In this document: positions 1 through 6,565 of the stretch, in pieces | Numbering within the stretch: the first letter of the stretch is position 1 | How the letters are laid out: each line of letters starts with the position of its first letter | Assembly: GCA_902771745.1 (NCBI GenBank) | Contig: CACXYG010000064.1 | Coordinates: forward strand, 1-7,520 | Origin: an uncultured Erysipelotrichaceae bacterium | GTDB lineage: Bacteria > Bacillota_I > Bacilli_A > RFN20 > CAG-288 | Length of the DNA: 7,520 nucleotides | Reading direction: 5' to 3' | The notes under the pieces: generated by a model | Told to the model about the DNA's origin: nothing | The model's input: the letters and a program-made list of their open reading frames with translations, nothing else | Database searches by the model: none | Position numbers and translations under genes: made by a program

Positions 1-846
1 GATGACGACCCAGGAGACGCCAAAGGCAACAGCCATAGCGATCAAAATCAAGATGATCTGGAAGCCAGTGATAACAGGAGCGTCACCAGAGATCATCTTA
101 CCAGCATATAAGACACCCTTAATCAAAGAACCACCAAGCATGGCTGGGATAGAGAGGTAGAAGGAGAAACGGGCAGCGGTTCTTCTATCGACAGACATGA
201 GCAACGCAGCACAGATGGTAACACCAGAACGGCTGGTACCAGGAATCAAGGCTAAGCACTGAGCTATACCGATGATCATCGCCATCTGAACAGTGAGTTC
301 CTTGACGGAGTGAACTCTGAAAAGAGGATAGTTGGTCATCTTTTCTTCATCAACACCATCATCAAAGGTGGTGGAACTAGCTCTGTTAAGATGATATCTC
401 GATTTGATTCTCTGAGCTCTGCGACGTAAAGCAAACTCGATAACCAAGAAGGCGACACCATAGACAATCAGCATGATAGAAACGGTCAGATAGTTGTATA
501 AGTACATGTCCAGCCAATCATCGAAGAGTAAACCGATGACACCCGCTGGGATAGAAGCGATGAGAATCTTAAGCCACGTACGCCAGATTTCACGTTTCTG
601 CTTGGCGGATTTGTTAGCACCAAAGGGCCATAAACTCTTAAAGAAGGACAATACGACAGCGACAATTGCACCTAACTGAATGATGACGATAAAGAAGTCG
701 AAAAATTCTTTACCCTGCTTGTCGGCCAAACTGAAAAACTGTTCCAAGATGATCATATGACCAGTGGAAGAAACTGGCAACCATTCTGTAATACCTTCTA
801 CAATACCAAAAACAATTGCCTTAAGAATTTCGATAAAATTTTCCAT
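1..846 (-). CDS. uppP: Undecaprenyl-diphosphatase UppP/BacA, C-terminus beyond window
   Basis: This integral membrane enzyme dephosphorylates undecaprenyl diphosphate to recycle the lipid carrier for peptidoglycan and other envelope polymers; family members also give bacitracin tolerance. The 282 codons in the window begin at ATG 844-846, preceded by AGGAG at 857-861. The first signature, EGITEWLPVSSTGH, has Glu17, Glu21, Ser27 and His30 at the same numbering as in E. coli. The second, PGTSRSG, has the catalytic Arg at residue 206, against 174 in E. coli. The difference is explained mostly by a long charged cytosolic loop at about residues 141-184, where the Bacillus homologue has a short linker. 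Hydrophobic membrane segments fill the rest, and the reading frame is still open at base 1, so roughly one more helix should lie outside. It is transcribed divergently from the peptidase gene. Identification is firm from the motifs; the loop's role is unknown. Confidence 0.96.
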   Translation of the reverse strand, partial: MENFIEILKAIVFGIVEGITEWLPVSSTGHMIILEQFFSLADKQGKEFFDFFIVIIQLGAIVAVVLSFFKSLWPFGANKSAKQKREIWRTWLKILIASIPAGVIGLLFDDWLDMYLYNYLTVSIMLIVYGVAFLVIEFALRRRAQRIKSRYHLNRASSTTFDDGVDEEKMTNYPLFRVHSVKELTVQMAMIIGIAQCLALIPGTSRSGVTICAALLMSVDRRTAARFSFYLSIPAMLGGSLIKGVLYAGKMISGDAPVITGFQIILILIAMAVAFGVSWVVI

Positions 847-856
847 TATCTCAACA

Positions 857-861
857 CTCCT
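857..861 (-). promoter_or_regulatory. Ribosome binding site of uppP
   Basis: On the minus strand AGGAG lies 10 nt before the ATG at 846-844. It fixes the uppP start, which also gives the family's normal N-terminus. Confidence 0.85.
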
Positions 862-888
862 AATTCCTATGTTACTTTCGACTTGACT

Positions 889-917
889 ATTATACTATGG
901 CTTAAGAAATTAAAAAA
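889..917 (-). promoter_or_regulatory. Candidate promoter of uppP
   Basis: On the minus strand a perfect TATAAT lies at 894-889. The place for a -35 box, 17 bp upstream (917-912), holds only a T-run (TTTTTT), so the -35 match is weak. The predicted transcript start near 882 gives a leader of about 36 nt carrying the AGGAG site. Confidence 0.6.
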
Positions 918-924
918 GAGTAAT

Positions 925-940
925 TAACTATAAATAGTTA
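925..940. repeat. 16-bp AT-rich palindrome in divergent intergenic region
   Basis: TAACTATAAATAGTTA is a perfect 7-bp inverted repeat around a 2-bp centre. It sits just upstream of the presumed uppP -35 position and could be an operator, but its composition is so AT-rich that chance is a real alternative. TAATTA motifs flank it at 921-926 and 947-952. Confidence 0.4.
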
Positions 941-986
941 TCGTTTTAATTACGTTTATTTTACATTTAAATTTCTTTCGCTTTAC

Positions 987-1025
987 TACTGCTTTTATGT
1001 GACGTTTCTAGCCCATAAAACAGTA
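987..1025 (+). repeat. Inverted repeat/hairpin upstream of the M16C peptidase gene
   Basis: The left arm TACTGCTTTTATG (987-999) pairs with CATAAAACAGTA (1014-1025) across a 14-nt loop, perfectly except for one bulged C at 992. Five Ts follow at 1026-1030, so in plus-strand RNA it resembles a weak, AT-rich terminator or attenuator. In DNA it could be an operator just upstream of the proposed -10 at 1054-1059. Confidence 0.5.
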
Positions 1026-1050
1026 TTTTTCAGCAAGTACATGATAATAA

Positions 1051-1059
1051 TGATAAAAT
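1051..1059 (+). promoter_or_regulatory. Candidate extended -10 promoter of the M16C peptidase gene
   Basis: TGATAAAAT fits an extended -10 element (TGnTATAAT) with one mismatch. No convincing -35 box is visible at 16-18 bp. The predicted transcript start near 1066 would leave a leader of about 16 nt containing the ribosome binding site. Confidence 0.45.
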
Positions 1060-1070
1060 AATTTTCACTC

Positions 1071-1075
1071 GAGGA
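1071..1075 (+). promoter_or_regulatory. Ribosome binding site of the M16C peptidase gene
   Basis: GAGGA lies 6 nt before ATG 1082 and supports that start. Confidence 0.75.
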
Positions 1076-1081
1076 ATACCC

Positions 1082-3958
1082 ATGGAAATAATTGCAGGAT
1101 ATACGCTGATCTCTAAAAGCAAAACCACCTTCTATAAAGGAGACATCTACTATTTCAGGCACAACAAAACCGGTGCTCGTATTTGTTATTGCGATACGGA
1201 GGATAAAGAGAAAAGATTCCAGATCACTTTCAAGACCATGGCCTTAAATAACCGCGGTGCCGCTCATATTTTGGAGCACTCTATTTTGGCTCAGTCTCAA
1301 AAATATCCTGTCAAAAACCCCTATTTAGAGATGGATACGAGAAGTGTCAACACCACGATCAATGCCACTACCTATAGTGACCACACCTGCTTTTATTGTA
1401 CTACCTACAATGAAAAAGACTTACAGAACTTGATGGAAGTCTTATCTAATTGCGTGTTTTATCCAGCAGTGATCAAAGATGAGAGAATCTTCCATCAGGA
1501 AGGCTTCCGTAAAGAGCTTGATGAAAATGGTCATCTTCACTATAACGGCATCGTCTATAACGAGATGATGGGTGATTTTGAAGATCCGGATTTCTATTTT
1601 GGATATCAGCTTGCTGATTTGATGTTACCAAAATCTCTCTACAGTTATATCTCTGGTGGTTCTCCATTAGAAATACCTAAGCTCACCTATCCAGAACTTT
1701 GTGATTTCTATCATAAATATTATCATCCAAGTAGAGCCTATATTCATTTATATGGACATATGGATATCAAAGAAAAACTGACTTGGTTAGATAAAGAAAT
1801 CTTTTCTAAATTTGATAAATTGGAAGGTGATGTCACCATTCCAGTTTATCCCGCAAACGAGAAAAGAGAAGTCGTTGCCACTTCACCTGCTACCATGGAT
1901 GATGACACTTGTGGTCTTATCATCGGCTTTGAGTTACCATTTGAATATTCACCAAAAACCAGTCTTGCTCTTTCCGAACTTTTAAATCTGGCTTTCCTTT
2001 CTACGGTCTCTCCTTTCTATCAGAAGTTTGTAGATACCAATCTCGCATCCAATGTTCAATTCAATATGGATTCTTATCGACAGACTACCGGTTTTATTCT
2101 TCTTAGTGGTATTGATGTTAAAAATCAGGATGTTGTCATAAAGAAGGTAAAGGAATTCTTTGCTGACTTTGCCAAACAAGGATTTGATCATCAGCTTCTG
2201 AAGTCGAGTATCAACAGACGAAAGTTTGATTATGCTCGTCATCTAGATGATTGTCCAAATGGCTATGGTGAAGATTTCATCAACGAATCTCTCCGTTGGT
2301 GGATTTATGATGATAATTGTATCTACTATGATTATGATACGATCAAACTTTATGATGAATTATCAGCGGATATTGATCATAACTATTACGAAGACTTATT
2401 CAAAAAAATCTTCTTAAATCCAGAGCCTATGATGATTGCCTTCTTCAAACCCGATCATGATTTTCTTCCTAAGATCGATGAACAAAGAAGAAACCAGATT
2501 GCTTTCGATGAAGCAAACATGACTCCAGAAGAAAGAGCAAAACTTCTTAAAGAGAGTAGAGAATTAAACGAATATCTCAAAGTCACAGCCACCAAAGAAG
2601 AGCTAGATACGCTTCCTTCTTTAGCGTTAGAGGATTTAGATATCTCCTTAACCAAGATCATGGCAACACAAGAAGGGAAAGACTATCACGTCTTTATGCC
2701 AGCCAACAACATCGTCTTTGAACGTATCCTATTTGATATTTCTGATCTAAGCCAAGAAGAACTTTGCTATCTTTCTGCCTTAGGAGACCTCTTCTCCCTA
2801 CTGAATAGAGAGCACTTCACCCGTAATGAGATGAACAAAGCCCTGATTGATGCTATCGGCAATCAATCGTCCTATACACGTTCTCATTATTTTAAAGGTA
2901 ACAAAGAGAAATATTATTTCATTCTTACAGCCAATGGCTATAAAGAAAGTTTCCCTGCTTATTTCAAGTTGGTTTATCAATACTTAACGACAATTATCTT
3001 TGATGAAGATAGAATCAAATATTATTTTGACTCTACTTATAAATCTTACAAAGACAAACTGATCGATGATGATCTCAACTTTGCTATGCGTAAAGCCCTT
3101 TGTCCATCCATGGCCTCAGAAAACGCCAAAGATTGCATCTCTGGTTTTACCCAGTTCTTCTTTTTAAAGGAAATCAAAAAGAATTACGACAGCAAAAAGA
3201 TCATTCAGCACCTGAAAGACTTAGTCGATAAAATCTTTGTCAAAGATAGAATCTCCCTTCTTTATATCGGTGATGAAGAAAACTACGAGATGGTCAACAA
3301 AGCTGCCAATGATTTCCGTAACTCTTTTAAAGAGTCTCATGTCACGTTACGTTATTTACCTGAACCAGAAGGAAACATCCATAATATCGGCTATTACGCC
3401 AATCGAGATGTCAACTGTGTCGCTTTTTCCTATCATGGCAAAGCCTTAGATATGAAAACGTTATGTACGTTATATCTGACGAGTGATTATCTCTCTCAAA
3501 ACTATCTTGCCCAAGCCATTCGTATCCAAGGTGGTGCCTATTCCTGGGGTTGTGGTTGTAGTGTCAACGGAGAAGTCTATTTCTACTCTACCCAAGATCC
3601 CCATATCAACAAGACCTTATCCATCTTTAAAGGCTGTCCTCAATATTTAAGAGAACACCCGATTGATGATGACTTACTCATCCAGTTCAAGATGAAGAAT
3701 ATCAGCGCTATGCAGGATAATCACTCCATCTGGTCTAAAGGTAATATCGCCTTAAAGAGACTTTTCAGAGGGAATAGTGATAATCCAAATGCCTTGATGA
3801 AAGAATATTTCCTAGCCATAACAAAAGAAGACATCATCGAAATTGCTGATTATATCGAAGAAATCGTCTCTCATGCCTCCTTAGTTGTCATCGGTAACAA
3901 GAAGAGCATCAACAAACACAAAGAACTTTTTGATGAAATTGTTGAACTCAAGCTCTAA
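1082..3958 (+). CDS. M16C family zinc metallopeptidase (PreP/Cym1-like)
   Basis: This 958-residue protein has the normal length of M16C peptidases, which form a closed chamber and degrade unfolded peptides up to several tens of residues. The inverted zinc motif HILEH is at residues 62-66 (His62, catalytic Glu65, His66). The third ligand, Glu161 in GIVYNEMMG, lies 95 residues further on, almost the spacing known for human PreP. The N-terminal M16 lobe (about 20-260) also carries the family-typical KYPVKNPY stretch after the zinc motif. A second M16-type lobe and an M16C-associated linker region follow. The C-terminal lobe holds RIQGGAYSWG with Arg814 and Tyr820, six residues apart like the pair in PreP that helps bind substrate. 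No signal peptide or membrane helix is visible, so it is probably cytoplasmic. The start is set by GAGGA at 1071-1075. The gene ends 66 nt before the VanZ/Ig gene on the same strand. The family is certain; its physiological substrate is not shown by the sequence. Confidence 0.95.
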   Translation: MEIIAGYTLISKSKTTFYKGDIYYFRHNKTGARICYCDTEDKEKRFQITFKTMALNNRGAAHILEHSILAQSQKYPVKNPYLEMDTRSVNTTINATTYSDHTCFYCTTYNEKDLQNLMEVLSNCVFYPAVIKDERIFHQEGFRKELDENGHLHYNGIVYNEMMGDFEDPDFYFGYQLADLMLPKSLYSYISGGSPLEIPKLTYPELCDFYHKYYHPSRAYIHLYGHMDIKEKLTWLDKEIFSKFDKLEGDVTIPVYPANEKREVVATSPATMDDDTCGLIIGFELPFEYSPKTSLALSELLNLAFLSTVSPFYQKFVDTNLASNVQFNMDSYRQTTGFILLSGIDVKNQDVVIKKVKEFFADFAKQGFDHQLLKSSINRRKFDYARHLDDCPNGYGEDFINESLRWWIYDDNCIYYDYDTIKLYDELSADIDHNYYEDLFKKIFLNPEPMMIAFFKPDHDFLPKIDEQRRNQIAFDEANMTPEERAKLLKESRELNEYLKVTATKEELDTLPSLALEDLDISLTKIMATQEGKDYHVFMPANNIVFERILFDISDLSQEELCYLSALGDLFSLLNREHFTRNEMNKALIDAIGNQSSYTRSHYFKGNKEKYYFILTANGYKESFPAYFKLVYQYLTTIIFDEDRIKYYFDSTYKSYKDKLIDDDLNFAMRKALCPSMASENAKDCISGFTQFFFLKEIKKNYDSKKIIQHLKDLVDKIFVKDRISLLYIGDEENYEMVNKAANDFRNSFKESHVTLRYLPEPEGNIHNIGYYANRDVNCVAFSYHGKALDMKTLCTLYLTSDYLSQNYLAQAIRIQGGAYSWGCGCSVNGEVYFYSTQDPHINKTLSIFKGCPQYLREHPIDDDLLIQFKMKNISAMQDNHSIWSKGNIALKRLFRGNSDNPNALMKEYFLAITKEDIIEIADYIEEIVSHASLVVIGNKKSINKHKELFDEIVELKL

Positions 3959-3979
3959 CAACTATTTTTAAGTTGAAAC

Positions 3980-4002
3980 CTCTTTTCTCTATAAGAAAAG
4001 AG
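3980..4002. repeat. Hairpin between peptidase and VanZ/Ig genes, no U-tail
   Basis: CTCTTTTCT (3980-3988) and AGAAAAGAG (3994-4002) form a perfect 9-bp stem with a 5-nt loop. No T-run follows on either strand, so it is not a canonical terminator. It may mark an mRNA processing or stability site between co-transcribed genes, or a regulatory hairpin. Confidence 0.5.
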
Positions 4003-4012
4003 AACATTGTAG

Positions 4013-4018
4013 TAAACT
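4013..4018 (+). promoter_or_regulatory. Weak candidate -10 of the VanZ/Ig gene
   Basis: TAAACT matches four of six positions of TATAAT. If used, transcription would begin about 7 nt downstream, at or next to the GTG at 4025, giving a leaderless mRNA. There is no -35 match at normal spacing, so read-through from the peptidase gene is equally plausible. Confidence 0.25.
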
Positions 4019-4024
4019 ATCCAC

Positions 4025-5545
4025 GTGCAAAAATACAAATGGTATTATTTTATCTTCCCAGCCATCTTCGTATTCTTATCTACCATCATCTTAGTTTTTG
4101 GAGCAACGCCAGGAAATAAATCATCCGCTCAGTCCAAGATTCTGGCCTCCCTTTTTGATGTCGGCCCAGAAACGCCAACCATCATCCATGCCAACGGATT
4201 AACAATCGAGGGTGATTCTACGCTCTATATTGATAACACCAATACCTATCAAGCGATATTTACCCCTTCTGATACCACCGATCAAAGAGTCAGAATCGAA
4301 GTTCTCGATAACGATGAAGAAGTAAAACTTTCTGATCATTCCTTAACTGGTTTAAAACCAGGAGAAGTGACACTCATCTTTACTTCTCTTGCCGATGAAA
4401 GTCTTACTTCTCAGATGACGATCAACGTGCTAAGAGAACCGATCACTTCCTTAAAGACCACTCTGACTACAGATAATACCTTGATCAATGGAGTCACATC
4501 CAAATTAGAAGTGACTTCCAATACCAAAGACTTCACCCTAGATGATATCAATTTCCTTTCTTCAGACACTTCTATTCTCACCATCGATGAAGAAGGTTAT
4601 ATCTACACTCACAATGTTGGTAAAGCAACTGTCTCTGTTAAAGCCAAGAACTATGATGTTTCTTCTTCTCCAATAGAAATCAATGTCACTGATGGAACCT
4701 TTGTTCCGGTCTCTTCTCTAACCTATCAAGAAGACAACATCGATATCTATATCGGTGAAAAACATGTTATCAAACCGATCTTCAATCAAGACGCCTCTGA
4801 TAAAGCCTTCCGCATAAAATGTGAATATGCCGATGTGGATAACAAACAAGTTTCCTTTGATAAAATCGGGAAGTATGATTTAACAATTACATCGGTATCT
4901 AATTCAACATTCAGTAAAACCATCTCCTTCAACGTCAAAGAAGTCATGGCTACTTCCATCACTGTCTCCTACGCCTCGATTCAATATGGTAAAACCACCA
5001 AGCTCAGCTATAGTCTTGTCAGTAAAGTCGAAGGCTTAGATGTCACTAATAAAGACGTCACCTTTGAAAGTGATGATGAAAGTATCGCTACCATCGATGC
5101 TTCTGGTTATGTCCTTGGATTAAAAAAGGGAACCATCAATATCTCGGTCACCTGGAAAAAGGATCCTACTGTCAAAGGTAGTTCCACCATTGCCATCACC
5201 TCTATGGATGCTGAAAAATATGATAGCCTGAATGGTATCATCCGAAAATTGATCGGACACTTTGGTGCCTTCTTAGTCACCGGTGTCTTTGGTATCCTAA
5301 CCGCCTACTTTTTCTTCTTTAAAGGTAAGATGAAATATATCTCTTTAGCCATCTTCTTAGTCTATGGTCTTCTTCTTGCTATATTATCAGAAGTCTTACA
5401 GATCTTTGCCGGTAGCAGAACACCAGCCTGGAGTGATGTCGGCATCGACTTTTCTGGCTATGCTATCGGTGCAATTGTCACCTTTGGAATCTTACTTCTC
5501 ATCTACGTGAAAACCAAAAGAAAAGAAATCTCTACGCAGGAGTAA
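4025..5545 (+). CDS. VanZ-family membrane protein with Ig-like (Big_2-like) domains inserted in its first extracytoplasmic loop
   Basis: The protein has 506 residues. A hydrophobic helix (about 7-27) is followed by a Ser-rich segment, FGATPGNKSSAQSK, like the stretch after helix 1 of VanZ proteins. Residues about 50-393 contain roughly four beta-rich Ig-like modules (about 50-139, 140-222, 228-307, 308-393). The last is the clearest Big_2 domain (SDDESIATIDASGYVLGL); modules 1 and 3 are diverged. From 405 on the VanZ core resumes: KLIGHFGAF, then three helices (about 409-432, 437-462, 473-495) with Glu456, Gln459, Arg465, Asp471, Asp475 (commonly Asn) and Gly478. Expected topology is both ends inside and Ig modules outside, tethered at both ends. 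VanZ proteins are linked to low-level teicoplanin or lipoglycopeptide resistance, but most are uncharacterised, so function is open. GTG is the first start after the in-frame stop at 4013-4015; no good Shine-Dalgarno is visible. The stop lies in a terminator loop. Confidence 0.85.
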   Translation: MQKYKWYYFIFPAIFVFLSTIILVFGATPGNKSSAQSKILASLFDVGPETPTIIHANGLTIEGDSTLYIDNTNTYQAIFTPSDTTDQRVRIEVLDNDEEVKLSDHSLTGLKPGEVTLIFTSLADESLTSQMTINVLREPITSLKTTLTTDNTLINGVTSKLEVTSNTKDFTLDDINFLSSDTSILTIDEEGYIYTHNVGKATVSVKAKNYDVSSSPIEINVTDGTFVPVSSLTYQEDNIDIYIGEKHVIKPIFNQDASDKAFRIKCEYADVDNKQVSFDKIGKYDLTITSVSNSTFSKTISFNVKEVMATSITVSYASIQYGKTTKLSYSLVSKVEGLDVTNKDVTFESDDESIATIDASGYVLGLKKGTINISVTWKKDPTVKGSSTIAITSMDAEKYDSLNGIIRKLIGHFGAFLVTGVFGILTAYFFFFKGKMKYISLAIFLVYGLLLAILSEVLQIFAGSRTPAWSDVGIDFSGYAIGAIVTFGILLLIYVKTKRKEISTQE

Positions 5546-5562
5546 TCTCCTGCGTATTTTTT
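5533..5562 (+). terminator. Intrinsic terminator of the VanZ/Ig gene, stop codon in the loop
   Basis: TACGCAGGAG (5533-5542) and CTCCTGCGTA (5547-5556) form a perfect 10-bp stem around the tetraloop TAAT, followed by six Ts (5557-5562). The loop contains the TAA stop of the VanZ/Ig gene, so the last codons encode the ascending arm. Confidence 0.93.
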
Positions 5563-5568
5563 GTTAGT

Positions 5569-5594
5569 AAAAATGGCACTCCGAAGAGTGCCAT
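5569..5594 (-). terminator. Intrinsic terminator of the SDR gene with a C(UUCG)G tetraloop
   Basis: Read on the minus strand, ATGGCACTC and GAGTGCCAT form a perfect 9-bp stem closed by TTCG, that is the very stable C(UUCG)G tetraloop in RNA. Five Ts follow (5573-5569). It starts 7 nt after the stop at 5604-5602. Confidence 0.92.
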
Positions 5595-5601
5595 ATTGCG
5601 T

Positions 5602-6534
5602 TTATAATCTGTTGAGATAGTCTTCGTAGACTTCTTTGATGGTTTCGTGGATGTTATGCTTTGGTTCCCAGCCAAGCTGTTTGGTGATCTTAGAATGATC
5701 ACAACAGGAATACGGGTTATCACTTGGACGGATGAGATTGCCATCGACTTCAATCTTCAAATCTAAACCAGTTAAAGAGATAATATACTTAACCAACTCT
5801 TCCAGTGGATAAGAGATACCATAACCGATATTATAGATTTCGTTTGGATGAGAAGATTCAATGACCATACGATAACCATTGACCAAGTCTTTGACATCCA
5901 AGAAGTCACGACTGACAGTGATGTTACCAGTATAGATGGTATCACCAACACCCGTCTTCTTGATTTCGGCGGCCTGCTTACAGATCATCGGAACAAAGAA
6001 GTTCTCATTCTGGCCAACACCAGCGTGGTTGAATGGTCTGACACAGAAGATTTCTAAACCATACTTATCTCTATAGACCTCAGCAATTTCTTCCTGAGCA
6101 ATCTTAGAAATACCATAAGGAGAGGTAGACTTTAATGGACTAGTCTCATCCAAAGTGGTCAAGGATGGTGCATACTGATCACCAGAACCAACCAATAAGA
6201 CTCTTGGTTTCATCAAGAAATTCTTGATGGCTTCTAAGATGTTGAGAGTACCAGTGAGGTTAACACCAAGCATTCTCTGCGGGGCCTTCCAGGCCTGACC
6301 AACACCACCGACATCGGTGAGATTGAAGATATGAGTTGGATTGATCAAATTGATCAAAGTTTTGACAGCTGCCGTATCAGTGACATCACAGGAATAGAAA
6401 CCATCAAAACGATAGTTGTCCTGGACTTCCTTGATATCGGAACCATAGACTTCATAACCATTTGCTTGTAATTCTCTACCTAAATAAACGCCACTAACAC
6501 CAGCGACACCAAAGATTAACGCTTTTTTCACCAT
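5602..6534 (-). CDS. NAD(P)-dependent sugar-nucleotide epimerase/dehydratase, GDP-4-keto-6-deoxymannose reductase (RMD)-like
   Basis: This 310-residue protein is an extended short-chain dehydrogenase of the usual length. The Rossmann motif GVAGVSG is at residues 9-15, and Asp33 at the end of strand 2 hints at NAD rather than NADP. CDVTD (49-53) matches the adenine-binding segment. The catalytic set is Ser117 in VGSGDQY with Tyr140 and Lys144 in SPYGISK. RPFNHAGVGQ (166-175) is the hallmark of GDP-mannose dehydratase/reductase relatives, and a RDFLDVKDL segment, YNIGYG and a late RPSDNPY-LGWEP region complete the fold. Such enzymes make activated deoxysugars such as GDP-rhamnose for surface glycans; RMD activity is the best guess, with GMD or another epimerase possible. 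No GMD or glycosyltransferase gene is beside it. The usual hLAA stretch is replaced by NLTDVGGVGQAW (71-82). ATG 6534-6532 follows a strong AGGAGG. Confidence 0.9.
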   Translation of the reverse strand: MVKKALIFGVAGVSGVYLGRELQANGYEVYGSDIKEVQDNYRFDGFYSCDVTDTAAVKTLINLINPTHIFNLTDVGGVGQAWKAPQRMLGVNLTGTLNILEAIKNFLMKPRVLLVGSGDQYAPSLTTLDETSPLKSTSPYGISKIAQEEIAEVYRDKYGLEIFCVRPFNHAGVGQNENFFVPMICKQAAEIKKTGVGDTIYTGNITVSRDFLDVKDLVNGYRMVIESSHPNEIYNIGYGISYPLEELVKYIISLTGLDLKIEVDGNLIRPSDNPYSCCDHSKITKQLGWEPKHNIHETIKEVYEDYLNRL

Positions 6535-6541
6535 AGGGAAT

Positions 6542-6549
6542 TCCTCCTT
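6542..6549 (-). promoter_or_regulatory. Strong ribosome binding site of the SDR gene
   Basis: On the minus strand AAGGAGGA, containing full AGGAGG, ends about 7 nt before the ATG. It is the strongest Shine-Dalgarno in the window and fixes the start. Confidence 0.92.
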
Positions 6550-6555
6550 AGCTTG

Positions 6556-6565
6556 TTGTATACAA
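6556..6565. repeat. Perfect 10-bp palindrome in the leader of the SDR gene
   Basis: TTGTATACAA is a perfect palindrome, with further partial symmetry out to 6551 and 6570 (outer G-C and C-G pairs). It lies between the predicted transcript start (about 6573-6576) and the ribosome binding site, a position suited to a roadblock repressor. Its GT-AT-AC core recalls operators of GntR-type regulators, but none is encoded here. Confidence 0.4.

Noticed and set aside
494..679. 61-codon plus-strand open frame opposite uppP
   Set aside because: It is antisense to a conserved membrane-protein gene, has no ribosome binding site and no recognisable product.
1982..2242. 86-codon minus-strand open frame within the peptidase gene
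   Set aside because: It lies wholly inside a convincing 958-residue M16C gene and has no family resemblance, so it is a chance frame.
3973..3995. TTGAAA/TATAAG as a promoter for the VanZ/Ig gene
   Set aside because: The spacing between the boxes is only 11 bp, too short for a sigma-70 type promoter.
3980..4002. Transcription terminator after the peptidase gene
   Set aside because: The 9-bp stem has no T-run on either side, so it was kept only as an inverted repeat.
5532..5753. 73-codon minus-strand open frame across the terminators and the SDR 3' end
   Set aside because: It runs in another frame through two terminator hairpins and conserved SDR coding sequence.
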